Assembly: GCA_938083195.1 (NCBI GenBank)
Contig: CALKCK010000021.1
Location: forward strand, 140,298-204,297
Direction of reading: 5' to 3'
DNA length: 64,000 bases
Origin: an uncultured Pirellulaceae bacterium
GTDB taxonomy: Bacteria > Planctomycetota > Planctomycetia > Pirellulales > Pirellulaceae
Positions 8,263 through 16,804 of the stretch are shown one piece after another; positions within the stretch are counted from its first letter, which is position 1; every line of letters starts with the position of its first letter. Position numbers and translations under genes: made by a program. The notes under the pieces are model-generated. The model was not told the DNA's origin. It saw only the letters and a list, made by a program, of their open reading frames with translations, and made no database searches.

Positions 8263-9321
8263 TTAGGCCACGTGTTGCCAGTTGATTGGTGTTCCACGAG
8301 AAATTGCTTGAGACGCCGTTGCCGATAGCACTTTATCAAGGTGAACTGGTTCGAGTCCCTTGCCGGGGCGGAGTGAGCGAACGTTATCGAGTGTGAACTT
8401 TTCACCTTGTTCAATGTCTTGGATAGCAAATAGCGAGCGTCGGAAGGCAAGGTTGTTCTTGTCGCTCTCAGTGGGGCCATAGTTTACGTTCCCCATTGTC
8501 TTTTCGGTTGTCCGAATCGCGCTTACCAATTCGGCAAATTCGGAAGGTTCTAATGAGAATGAACTATCGGGGCCTTCTTCGGATCGAGAAAGGGTGAGGT
8601 GTTTCTCGATAATGGAGCCACCTAAAGCAACCGAAGTGATCGAGGAATGGTGGTCGAGTGTGTGATCCGAAAGTCCAACGGGGAGTTGGAATCGAGATGC
8701 GAGGTCTGGGAGCGTCCTCAGGTTCATTGATTCAGGTGGAGCTGGGTAGGCGCTGGTGCACTTCAAGAGTGCGATTTCGTTACAGCCATTGTTTCGCAAC
8801 GTACTAACGGCTTGTTCGATTTCTTCGAGTGATGCCATTCCGGTGGAGACAATTACGGGCCGGCCAGTGGCGGCAACCTTCCGTAGGAGTGGAACGTCAA
8901 TAATTTCAAATGAAGCAATCTTATAAGCAGGCACATCGAGTGTTTCCAGGAAATCAACCGCGGTCGCATCGAATGGGCTTGAAAAGAGATCCATGTCGAG
9001 TTGGTTGGCGATCGATTTGAGTTCGGCATGCCAGTCCCATGGCGTGGATGCTTTTTGGTAAAGTTCGTAGAAACTCTTTCCATCCCAGACGGTGCCGCTT
9101 TGGATTTTGAAATGGGGTTGATGCGAGTCGAGCGTCAGGGTGTCGGCGGTGTAGGTTTGAAGTTTTACGGCGTCGGCGCCCGCCCGGTGTGCTTGGTGGA
9201 TGATTTCGACAGCGCGGTCAAAAGATTGGTGATGGTTGGCGGATAATTCGGCAATAATATAAGTCGGTTGATGATCGCCGATCAGGCGGCCATTGATTTG
9301 TATATTCTTTTTAGAGTCCAT
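8263..9321 (-). CDS. pseI: Pseudaminic acid synthase (NeuB/PseI family)
   Basis: A 352-residue enzyme condensing phosphoenolpyruvate with a 2,4-diacetamido hexose to make a nonulosonic acid. Motifs: AELSANH (24-30), DAVKLQTYT (50-58), SSPFD (114-118), PAYKIASFE (131-139), CTSAYPAP, GLSDHT and EKHLTLSR, then a C-terminal SAF (antifreeze-like) domain from about 290. Length and motifs fit NeuB, and the 'ELSANH' form plus the neighbouring PseB/PseC/PseG-like genes favour PseI (pseudaminic acid) over sialic or legionaminic acid. It is last of the pse run, 67 bp after pseG-H. Confidence 0.85.
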   Translation of the reverse strand: MDSKKNIQINGRLIGDHQPTYIIAELSANHHQSFDRAVEIIHQAHRAGADAVKLQTYTADTLTLDSHQPHFKIQSGTVWDGKSFYELYQKASTPWDWHAELKSIANQLDMDLFSSPFDATAVDFLETLDVPAYKIASFEIIDVPLLRKVAATGRPVIVSTGMASLEEIEQAVSTLRNNGCNEIALLKCTSAYPAPPESMNLRTLPDLASRFQLPVGLSDHTLDHHSSITSVALGGSIIEKHLTLSRSEEGPDSSFSLEPSEFAELVSAIRTTEKTMGNVNYGPTESDKNNLAFRRSLFAIQDIEQGEKFTLDNVRSLRPGKGLEPVHLDKVLSATASQAISRGTPINWQHVA

Positions 9322-9388
9322 CGAATAGCTTTAGTTCGAATGCGTGGGAAAGGTTTTCAGATTGGTTGTAGTGGGTCTTGGCGGTAAT

Positions 9389-10954
9389 TCAGGCTGATTG
9401 TCTTCCACGCTCGCAGGGGAGCGGAAGAGGGATTTCTAAGGGGCGTTTCAGCTCAAATTGAAGCGCCATTGTTCCATTGATGATGGTCGGCTGGATGCCT
9501 GAAAAACCAGCGGCTCTAAATGCTTTTTCCGAAGCAATATTTCCAGGTCTGATTTGGGCGACGATACTGAGGTGGTTTGATTCACGGAATAATTTTTCAG
9601 ACGCTTGAGTAATTAATGCAGTGCCGACTCCCCTGCCCCTCCGCGAGTGATCGACAATGATAGTTATTTTTGGTGAGCCTTTGCTGTTGAGGTCGTCGAA
9701 ACAAGCGTATCCGATTGGGATCCCGGCGTTGTTTTCAACCATCCAAAAGTGGTTGTTGCTAGAGGCAATTGCGGTTTGAAATTCGGTGCCAAATTCATCT
9801 AGCGAGTGATCGGGCGTTGCCAGTGCAACAGATTTTACTTCTGGGTCATTGTGCCAACTCCAAATGATTCTGAAATCTTCAAAACTGGCCGTTCGCAGTT
9901 TGAGATTGCCAGTCTTCATGGTGCGCACTACGCGTTTTGCTCCCTGCCCATCAACGCGTCGTTGGCCAATTTCCGACATGGATTTTCTTTGTTCCGGATT
10001 GCCAATTAGTTGCTGGATGATCTGTTTTAGTTCTTGGCGACTGGATGATTCGGTTTGGCCATGAAATTCGATTGCAGGCTCATCGGAGAGCTTGTGGAGG
10101 CGTGGCAATTGGCAAGTTTGGTCGATAATGACGGCGGGGATCCCCCAGTAAGCCAGTTGGAATTCGGCAAGTCGCGAGGTGATTGCGATGTCGATTCGGG
10201 GAAGTAGTTGAGACACTCGGTCCCGGTTTCGATGGATCCTTAAATTGAGATTTGCTTGCTTTTTAAACTGACTTAGTTCGGCGGTGTGAGGGTATTGGGG
10301 GCCAATCACGCAGTCTACAACGATGCGTCTTTTTTCTAAATCAGAAATGGCTTGCAGTGTTTTAAGCGTCCAGTTTTCTTTGTCACTTTCGCCAAGGGAC
10401 ACTAGAACCTTCTTTGCCTCTTTGGCGATTTTTTTTGGGATCGGGGGAGAGGAGTCTCGTCTGGAGATGAATTCATCGAGCAAGGCATGCTCGGGGCCGC
10501 TGAGCGAAATGAAGTGTTCGTGTTGGGAGCTGGGCGGTGCGGTGGCCGAGGCGCTAGTCTGTTTTAAGACCATATCTGCCAGGGATGCCCTAGTTGACTC
10601 ATGGTCATCAATCAGGAGCAGTTTCGACTGTCCCTGTTTCAGGGATTCGAAATAATTTTCTAGGAACCGATCGCCGTCAAGGATGATCCAATTGGGATGC
10701 ATGGTGGCGGCAATGCGTTGCGTTTCCATTGCGTCCGCTTGGTCGCATGCGGAATGTTTCAGCGGAATAAAGTGGATATGTTCGGAAGTAATTCTTTTGA
10801 GGAGTCCGCGAGGAAGCGAGCCGCAAGCGAACGCGGCGGTGCCACCTGAGTTTTTCCAGGCCCGCGCGAGTGAAAGGGAGCGTGTGACATGTCGAGTTCC
10901 AATGCCAGGGCCGGCATCAGCGCGAATCAAAAGTGTAGGTCGATTGATGGGCAT
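9389..10954 (-). CDS. Fused PseG-like UDP-sugar hydrolase and PseH-like GNAT acetyltransferase
   Basis: A 521-residue two-domain protein. Residues 1-345 match PseG/SpsG (UDP-2,4-diacetamido-trideoxy-altrose hydrolase): IRADAGPGIGTRHVTR with the catalytic-type His22, and GPEHALL at 153-159. Residues 350-495 are a GNAT acetyltransferase with the acetyl-CoA loop RRGRGVGTAL (438-447), matching PseH (N-4 acetylation). In the pathway PseH acts just before PseG, so the fusion joins consecutive steps. Odd: the Gly of the GTGH motif is Arg21, and the GG of the UDP-binding loop is replaced (ITSRLAEFQ, 258-266), so the PseG half may have changed specificity. It follows the SpsF-like gene by 13 bp. Confidence 0.8.
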   Translation of the reverse strand: MPINRPTLLIRADAGPGIGTRHVTRSLSLARAWKNSGGTAAFACGSLPRGLLKRITSEHIHFIPLKHSACDQADAMETQRIAATMHPNWIILDGDRFLENYFESLKQGQSKLLLIDDHESTRASLADMVLKQTSASATAPPSSQHEHFISLSGPEHALLDEFISRRDSSPPIPKKIAKEAKKVLVSLGESDKENWTLKTLQAISDLEKRRIVVDCVIGPQYPHTAELSQFKKQANLNLRIHRNRDRVSQLLPRIDIAITSRLAEFQLAYWGIPAVIIDQTCQLPRLHKLSDEPAIEFHGQTESSSRQELKQIIQQLIGNPEQRKSMSEIGQRRVDGQGAKRVVRTMKTGNLKLRTASFEDFRIIWSWHNDPEVKSVALATPDHSLDEFGTEFQTAIASSNNHFWMVENNAGIPIGYACFDDLNSKGSPKITIIVDHSRRGRGVGTALITQASEKLFRESNHLSIVAQIRPGNIASEKAFRAAGFSGIQPTIINGTMALQFELKRPLEIPLPLPCERGRQSA

Positions 10955-10967
10955 AAAAACGTGGTCA

Positions 10968-11693
10968 CTAGGCAGTTTTTTGCAAACAGTGGCGGTTGAT
11001 TTCTATCCACGATGGATGGGTTTCGTAGGCCTTGATGGTCTGTTTCCAGTCGAATGGTTCGTCACCAAAGTGACGGTAGATTTCTGAGGCAAGTTTTAGG
11101 TCGTCTTCTGTGTCGACGGTCCAGCGGAGGTGAGACCAGTCCTCTGTTCCATTGATCGAAGCAATTGTGAATTTTTCTGGATGTTGATAGGCATATAGCG
11201 TTACGTGTTCGCGATATCTTGGCGTTCTTGCAAGGCGGTCAATTCGATTGAGTGTCTGGCGTGTCATCGCTTCGCAGTCGAGGCCACGGGGGTAAGTTCG
11301 ACGGGGGTGGAAGTTGCTTGCGTAGTCGATTCCGGGAGCCGTGTTCATCAAGTCGACAGTTTGGTCAACAAGCTGGGGGTCAATGAGTGGGCAATCTGAT
11401 GTGATTCTGACAATTCGATCCGCAGAGTATTTTTCGGCGGCATCTACATAGCGGGAGAGGACGTCGTTTTCACTGCCAGCGTAAAAATGCCAATTGCGAT
11501 GTCGGCAAAATTCGATCAATTCTCGATCGGCCGGCTGGGTCGTTGTAGCGATGACGAGCTGGTCGATGGTTTGGCAGTCAGCCAAACGCAGCATCACGCA
11601 TTCAAGCATGGTTCTGCCTCCCAAGGGGCGGAGAACTTTGCCCGGAAGCCGCGTGCTTCCGAGGCGAGCTTGGATGATGGCAACGGTTTTCAT
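10968..11693 (-). CDS. SpsF/PseF-type cytidylyltransferase
   Basis: A 241-residue nucleotidyltransferase beginning IIQARLGSTRLPGKVL, the signature loop of SpsF-like cytidylyltransferases, followed by TSDCPLIDP (metal/nucleotide site). In this position it would activate pseudaminic acid as CMP-Pse (the PseF step), though by sequence it is closer to the SpsF type of Bacillus spore-coat loci than to Campylobacter PseF. The start lies 4 bp after the pseC stop, so the two genes are tightly coupled. Exact sugar and nucleotide specificity are inferred from context. Confidence 0.8.
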   Translation of the reverse strand: MKTVAIIQARLGSTRLPGKVLRPLGGRTMLECVMLRLADCQTIDQLVIATTTQPADRELIEFCRHRNWHFYAGSENDVLSRYVDAAEKYSADRIVRITSDCPLIDPQLVDQTVDLMNTAPGIDYASNFHPRRTYPRGLDCEAMTRQTLNRIDRLARTPRYREHVTLYAYQHPEKFTIASINGTEDWSHLRWTVDTEDDLKLASEIYRHFGDEPFDWKQTIKAYETHPSWIEINRHCLQKTA

Positions 11694-11697
11694 CGAG

Positions 11698-12867
11698 CTA
11701 AGCGGCTTTCGAGAGGGAGTTGGGTTTTGCTTGAGTGATTGCTTGCAGTTGACCGACTACGCGACGAACATCTTCTTCTCTCATCCCCGGGAAAATCGGA
11801 AGCGAGAGGATTTCGTGATAGGCTTGCTCTGCTCTCGGGCATTGCCCCGTTTGATCGCCAAAACGATTAACGTAATAGGGGTGTTGGTAAACTGGTTGAT
11901 AGTGGACATTGACACCGATTCCCCGATCCCGGAGTTGCTCGAAGGCATAGTCCCGCGAGAGGCCGGTGGAATTTTGATCCCAACGAATCACAAACAGGTG
12001 GTGGGCGTGTTCGATTCCGGTTCGCGTTTTGAGTGGATTAACGTGTGAAATTGGCTCAAGGAGGGATCGGTAGAAGCGAGCAATGTCATTTCGGCGTCGG
12101 GTAAATCGTTTTAGCTTTGCGAGTTGAGATAGCCCAAGTGCACACTGCAAGTCGGTCAAACGATAGTTGAACCCAAGCGATTCCATTGCATACTGGTGTT
12201 GTTGTTTGGATTCCCGTTGACGGTGGTCGGTGGTTATGCCGTGATTCCGGAATTCTTTTAACGTCGTTGCAGCAAGGTCGTTATTGGTCGTTACCATTCC
12301 TCCTTCGGCAGACGTAATCTGTTTGATTGGGTGAAAGCTAAAACAGGTAAAGTCTGCGAGACTGCCCACTTGGGTGGGGCCAACGGCGCCGCCGAGAGAA
12401 TGGCAGGCGTCGGATAGCAGTACGAGGTTGTGTTGATCTGCGAGGGCTCGCAGCGCCGCATAGTCGCAGGGCTGGCCGGCATAGTCCATCGCGACGATTG
12501 CCTTGGTATTGGCCGTGATTTTTCGTGCGACATCCTCGGGGTCGATTAGCAGGCTGTCCGGGTTCACATCTGCGAAAACAGGCTTAGCATTTTGGTATAA
12601 AACGGCATTGGAAGTCGCGACAAAGGTAATGGCCGGAACGATTACTTCGTCCTTTGCTTCAGCACCGATTCCGGCTGCGTGCATCGCAGCGTGTAGAGCC
12701 GCGGTGCCACTGCTGAAGGATACTGCATGTTGAGAGCCAACGGTTTGAGCGAAGGTAGTCTCAAAAGTCGACACCAATGGCCCAGTCGTGAGCCAGTCGG
12801 ATTGCAACGCTTCTACGACGGCTTCGATGTCGTCTTTTTCAATCGTCTGTTTTCCATAAGGCAACAT
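11698..12867 (-). CDS. pseC: UDP-4-keto-sugar aminotransferase (PseC, DegT/DnrJ/EryC1 family)
   Basis: A 389-residue PLP-dependent aminotransferase. Key positions: SSGTAALHAA (52-61), Asp153 (LSDACHSLGG) for the PLP ring nitrogen, and the Schiff-base Lys182 in SFHPIKQITSAEGG. The N-terminus (PYGKQTIEKDDIEAVVEAL) and WLTTGP are characteristic of PseC, which aminates the PseB product at C-4. It lies between pseB (11 bp) and the SpsF-like gene (4 bp) in one operon, which supports the assignment. Confidence 0.88.
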   Translation of the reverse strand: MLPYGKQTIEKDDIEAVVEALQSDWLTTGPLVSTFETTFAQTVGSQHAVSFSSGTAALHAAMHAAGIGAEAKDEVIVPAITFVATSNAVLYQNAKPVFADVNPDSLLIDPEDVARKITANTKAIVAMDYAGQPCDYAALRALADQHNLVLLSDACHSLGGAVGPTQVGSLADFTCFSFHPIKQITSAEGGMVTTNNDLAATTLKEFRNHGITTDHRQRESKQQHQYAMESLGFNYRLTDLQCALGLSQLAKLKRFTRRRNDIARFYRSLLEPISHVNPLKTRTGIEHAHHLFVIRWDQNSTGLSRDYAFEQLRDRGIGVNVHYQPVYQHPYYVNRFGDQTGQCPRAEQAYHEILSLPIFPGMREEDVRRVVGQLQAITQAKPNSLSKAA

Positions 12868-12878
12868 AGCCGGATTCC

Positions 12879-13934
12879 TTAGGCTGCGTGTTGTGGGGCG
12901 AGTTTTGGTTCGTTTTTTTGCTCGTTTTTTGGTTGATCCATTTCGGATTCAATCATCATGCGAAGTAGATCAATAGTGAGCCACGCTTGATTGTTGTCGC
13001 TGGAATAGCTGAAGCCATCGGGGCACTGAATTCCCTCGTCGGCGTAGCGAGGTGGGTTCGCTGACCAGCTTCGAAAGGTAGGTTGGATAATGAAATGGTC
13101 GCTGAATTCGAGAGTGTTTCTGGCATCGTCGGCCGGGATCATACACTCGTGCAGTTTTTCACCGGGCCGAATGCCAATCACTTTGGTTTCGCAGGTCGAG
13201 TCGACGGCGGTTGCGATATCCAAAATGGTGGTGCTTGGAATCTTGGGAACGAAGACTTCGCCTCCCTCCATTCGTGTGAATGCTTTGATGACGAGATCAA
13301 CTGCTTCCTGAAGGGTGATGATGAACCGGGTCATTTTGGGATCGGTAATCGGGAGCACGCCAGTTTGAGCTTGTTTTTGAAAGAATGGAACGACGGATCC
13401 ATTGCTGCCCCAGACGTTGCCGTAGCGGACGACTGAAAAACGAGTTCCTGTCTCACCAGCCAGAGAGTTGGCGGCAATGAATAGTTTGTCGCTGCACAAT
13501 TTGGTCGCACCGTAAAGGTTGACTGGAATTGCTGCTTTGTCGGTAGAAAGAGCAACGACTTTTTCGACACCGCAATCGAGCGCCGCGTTAATGACGTTTT
13601 CGGCACCGCCAATATTGGTGCGAATGCATTCCTGCGGATTGTATTCGGCGATATCGACGTGTTTCATTGCCGCAGCGTGGATCACAAAATCGACCCCTTT
13701 AAAGGCGCGGCGGAGTCGCGCTTCATCTCTAACATCTCCAATGAAGTATCGGATTTGTGGGAATTGATCCGTCGGGAATAAGTTGCGACGCATGTCGACG
13801 TGTTTTTGCTCGTCACGGCTAAAGATGATAAGCCGTTTGACTTCTGAGTTTTCAAGCAAGTAACGGGCACACTTTTTGCCGAAAGAGCCAGTGCCGCCAG
13901 TGATGAGTACAGTTTTATTTTTTAGCCAGAACAT
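12879..13934 (-). CDS. pseB: UDP-GlcNAc 4,6-dehydratase, inverting (PseB)
   Basis: A 351-residue extended SDR. Motifs: NAD-binding GGTGSFG (13-19), FSRDEQKHVDMR, AAMKHVDIAEYNP with the PseB-type MK acid/base pair in place of the usual DE, and YGATK. These define the PseB/FlaA1 (C5-inverting) subclass that opens pseudaminic acid synthesis. An Asn/Gln/Lys-rich tail (about 330-351) is extra. An AAGGA-type ribosome-binding site precedes the ATG. It is the first pse gene, with about 160 bp upstream free of genes that could hold a promoter. Confidence 0.92.
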   Translation of the reverse strand: MFWLKNKTVLITGGTGSFGKKCARYLLENSEVKRLIIFSRDEQKHVDMRRNLFPTDQFPQIRYFIGDVRDEARLRRAFKGVDFVIHAAAMKHVDIAEYNPQECIRTNIGGAENVINAALDCGVEKVVALSTDKAAIPVNLYGATKLCSDKLFIAANSLAGETGTRFSVVRYGNVWGSNGSVVPFFQKQAQTGVLPITDPKMTRFIITLQEAVDLVIKAFTRMEGGEVFVPKIPSTTILDIATAVDSTCETKVIGIRPGEKLHECMIPADDARNTLEFSDHFIIQPTFRSWSANPPRYADEGIQCPDGFSYSSDNNQAWLTIDLLRMMIESEMDQPKNEQKNEPKLAPQHAA

Positions 13935-14095
13935 CCGTGTTCCTTTAGAGATAGGTCGTTACTTCTTATTAAGCTATCCCACACCTCTAAATTCTCCAAT
14001 ACGAATCACGCTGCGGAGATTTTGCTTGGCTTGCAGTGAATCGCTGGCACACTATCTCTAAGCGAGGTTTAACGAAGGACTCGTGCCGCTCGGCA

Positions 14096-15571
14096 TTATT
14101 CCTGAGATTGCGAGCGAGAAGAGAGGATTCGTCTCGTGTTTTTCTTGAGTCGTCCCCAAGGCGTAAGTTTGGGGGGCTTGGCGTAGATTGTTTGACCCTT
14201 GAATTGGCCATCGAAAAGTCCCGTGGGGGTGTAATATTGGTGCGGGATTCCACGGGTTTGAAACCAGAAACCGTATTTTAGTGCGCCTGTTTTTTCTTGC
14301 GGTTGGAGCGAGCTGGTTAGTAGGTTGAGCGTGTCCTCGTGGGAGTTTGCTCGATAAATTCCACCTAGCCCTTGATAAAGGCAAGGGCCAAGGAGGACAG
14401 ATGGGATTCCCCAATATACGGCTTCGGAGCCGACGCTCGATCCAAAGGTTGCAATCTTTTCACATGATTTCATCAATTTGTAGGTGTCGATATCAGCATC
14501 TGGAGCGATGATGGTAAGGTTTGGCGACTGAAGTGAAAGCATGGAGGTTTTGCGCTCGTTGTCGACAGAAGCAAGGTTGGGGTGGACGCGAAGGTAGAGT
14601 TGGATTTCTGGGTTAGATTCGTGCAAGTCGTGAGCAATTCTGTGAATTGCAGTGACTTGATTGGGGTAGATTTCGTTTTTCCAGGCTTCGCCAATGGCCA
14701 CGAACTCATCGTCGGAGGAGCAGAAAATTCCGATGTTTCTTTGGCTGGGGTTCCAGGTGTCGGGGAGTCTCCCCTGTTCCTGATTTTTGACAAATGAATG
14801 CCATACTTTTTCAACGCGATCCAATCGATCCTGAAACCAGTTAGATGCAATCGTCTCACGGTCGGGGCGGTCATTGGCGGATTCCCAGTGATCGAGAATT
14901 ATTTGCTCGGTCGATTGAATGTCATGGAGTAATTCATTTTTAAATAAATCAAAATGCTGTGGGTCACAGCCCCGTTCGTGCAGGTAGCAGTCGACGCCAC
15001 TCTTTTGGCAAGCCCGGAGGACGGCGCGTAATGCGGCGAACCGACCATTAAATGTATATGCTCGATCAAATGAGCGTTGGGAAAGAATGTCGAGAGTTTG
15101 GTAGTAAGTTTGTCCTGCGGATTGCAGGGATCGATTGAGCTGTTCGCGATGTTGAATTAAGTTGGGTTCTGGATCTCGGCAATTTGAAACCAGCGAAGAG
15201 TAGGCGGCAAATCCAATATCGAAGTCGTCAATCTTATAAGCCAATAGGTTTTCTAAGCAATCAAAGTCGATGGAAACTTGAGTGCGGGATTCTCCACTAA
15301 AAGAACTGTGAGGAACTTGAGGGCTAAGTAGTTCTAGCCCCATTTGGCGTCTGCCGACACAATCGCTGCATAGTTGCGGTGAACGATCTGGGTTGTGGTC
15401 GCAGTTCTTGAGTTGGCCAGTGCAATGGAAAAACTCAACGGAGTGGCCAGCATCAAGGTGCTGTTGGGCGATATCGAGTTCGGTTGGGAAATGTGGGGTG
15501 AGTGTGGCAGAGGGCGAAAATACCGCAATTTTCAGTGGTCGGGAGCCAGAGATCAATTGTTTGGGGGTCAT
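14096..15571 (-). CDS. Unassigned GT-B-like / capsule-synthesis-like protein
   Basis: A 491-residue cytosolic protein I cannot place in a named family. The N-terminus (KIAVFSPSATLTPHFPTELDIAQQ) resembles the first beta-alpha unit of GT-B glycosyltransferases, and the C-terminal half has the capsule-type pattern: YLRVHPN, then FGSSVGSEAVYWGIPSVLLG, which in such enzymes holds the donor sugar nucleotide. An N-terminal cluster of Cys (FHCTGQLKNC, LCSDCVGRRQ) could bind zinc. It begins 3 bp after the stop of the GT at 15575, so they are coupled. Likely role: transfer of a sugar, perhaps pseudaminic acid, to the surface glycan; this is inference from context. Confidence 0.6.
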   Translation of the reverse strand: MTPKQLISGSRPLKIAVFSPSATLTPHFPTELDIAQQHLDAGHSVEFFHCTGQLKNCDHNPDRSPQLCSDCVGRRQMGLELLSPQVPHSSFSGESRTQVSIDFDCLENLLAYKIDDFDIGFAAYSSLVSNCRDPEPNLIQHREQLNRSLQSAGQTYYQTLDILSQRSFDRAYTFNGRFAALRAVLRACQKSGVDCYLHERGCDPQHFDLFKNELLHDIQSTEQIILDHWESANDRPDRETIASNWFQDRLDRVEKVWHSFVKNQEQGRLPDTWNPSQRNIGIFCSSDDEFVAIGEAWKNEIYPNQVTAIHRIAHDLHESNPEIQLYLRVHPNLASVDNERKTSMLSLQSPNLTIIAPDADIDTYKLMKSCEKIATFGSSVGSEAVYWGIPSVLLGPCLYQGLGGIYRANSHEDTLNLLTSSLQPQEKTGALKYGFWFQTRGIPHQYYTPTGLFDGQFKGQTIYAKPPKLTPWGRLKKNTRRILSSRSQSQE

Positions 15572-15574
15572 CAG

Positions 15575-16504
15575 TTAGGCCGCTTTGCGTGAAGGCATAA
15601 GTCGTCGATACCACTTTGGTTTTGGAACCGAGGGTTGAGGGGAAAGCATTGGGCTAAAAATTTGTTCGAGAGTAAATTGGTCCGCTTTGTGGTTGGGGAG
15701 GATGAGCGTGGGGTGGACTAATTTGCCAATTGAGGTCGTTGGGCGGTTGGCGAGGTGGGATTCGGGGTCGATCGTATGGGTGGCGTCTCTACCAAATCCG
15801 ATATTCGAAATTAAATTTCGCTCGGGAATAATGCTCAGCCCGTGATTGGCCCAGCAGGCGTATTGCCAGGGGAAATCCCATGTGTCGATTTCTCCAGCAA
15901 ATTGTCGGTCGAGGATTGGTTCCCAATCTTGATATTCCCTGTCTGAGCTAAAAGCTGCTCGGAGGGAGTGGTTGGCTTTTGCGAGAGGCCACGTTGAAAT
16001 TTCCATGTCAAAATGTTCCCAAGCCCGTCGCCAGCTTGCCCAACCCCAGATGTGAGCCCATCTCGAAAAGTAATAGCTATTTTGGGTTCTTTGTTTCGGT
16101 TGAAAATTATCCCCGCTGATCATCATGACTCGATCATCATTGCGATATCTTGTTAGCAACTCACTGCAGTAGCTGAAAAAGCTGAGGTCGGGTAGGCAGT
16201 CGTCTTCCAAAATAATTAGCTCTTCTGATTGTTGGAAAGCCCAGTCAAGCCCGGTTGCGATGCGTTTTTTACAGCCCATGTTTTGAGCCGCGTAGTTGAC
16301 TTGGACATCGCAGTCCCAGTTAACTTTTTTAATGATTTCGCGAGTTTGATTAACTAGTGCTGTTTCGTCGGGGCGGTCGGCTCGGGCTCCATCGCCAATT
16401 ACCAAAAGTCGGCGAGGTTTTACTTGGGCGATGACCTCAAGCACTTGTTGAGTTAGTGCAGGTCGATTGAAAATGCAAAATGCAATTGGAGTTTCAAGTG
16501 CCAT
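15575..16504 (-). CDS. GT-A-type glycosyltransferase family protein
   Basis: A 309-residue cytosolic protein. The N-terminus (PIAFCIFNRPALTQQVLEVI) and the acidic metal motif EDDCLPD (about 98-104) match GT2-like nucleotide-diphospho-sugar transferases of the group often labelled hemolytic protein HlpA-like. WAHIWGWASWRRAWEHFD is the conserved acceptor-side segment in this group. It is the first gene of the minus-strand glycan locus and is followed 3 bp later by the GT-B-like gene. Donor and acceptor are unknown. Confidence 0.75.
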   Translation of the reverse strand: MALETPIAFCIFNRPALTQQVLEVIAQVKPRRLLVIGDGARADRPDETALVNQTREIIKKVNWDCDVQVNYAAQNMGCKKRIATGLDWAFQQSEELIILEDDCLPDLSFFSYCSELLTRYRNDDRVMMISGDNFQPKQRTQNSYYFSRWAHIWGWASWRRAWEHFDMEISTWPLAKANHSLRAAFSSDREYQDWEPILDRQFAGEIDTWDFPWQYACWANHGLSIIPERNLISNIGFGRDATHTIDPESHLANRPTTSIGKLVHPTLILPNHKADQFTLEQIFSPMLSPQPSVPKPKWYRRLMPSRKAA

Positions 16505-16804
16505 GGGAGCTCGAAGCTGGAGTGCTAGCGTTCGCGATGTTTAGGTTGGGCTGATCGACAATCTATCGTACAGCCAATGTGTTTCCAATACTGATCGTTT
16601 GTGATGGTGTTTTGCGCATTTAGCGGAGGTGGGAACCTGAGGCGGCTGACGATTGGAATGCCAGCGAGAAATTCGATCTAGGCAAAAATTGCAAAAACCG
16701 TTCAATTACCAATTGTTAAAAAGGCTCTCTCGCCCGCAGTGAGAGTTTGGGAATAATCCGTCTTTTTAAACAGGATGCATTGGAACTAAATCGAAGGATC
16801 GATT
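16505..16804. promoter_or_regulatory. Divergent intergenic region at the head of the glycan locus
   Basis: 300 bases between two divergently transcribed genes, so both promoters should lie here. An AAGGA-like ribosome-binding site at 16794-16798 precedes the TTG start at 16805. I see no repeats, hairpins or convincing -35/-10 pairs. Confidence 0.45.

Noticed and set aside
8336..8370. ggttcgagtccc looks like a tRNA T-arm
   Set aside because: It lies inside the pseI reading frame and no acceptor or anticodon arm can be folded around it.
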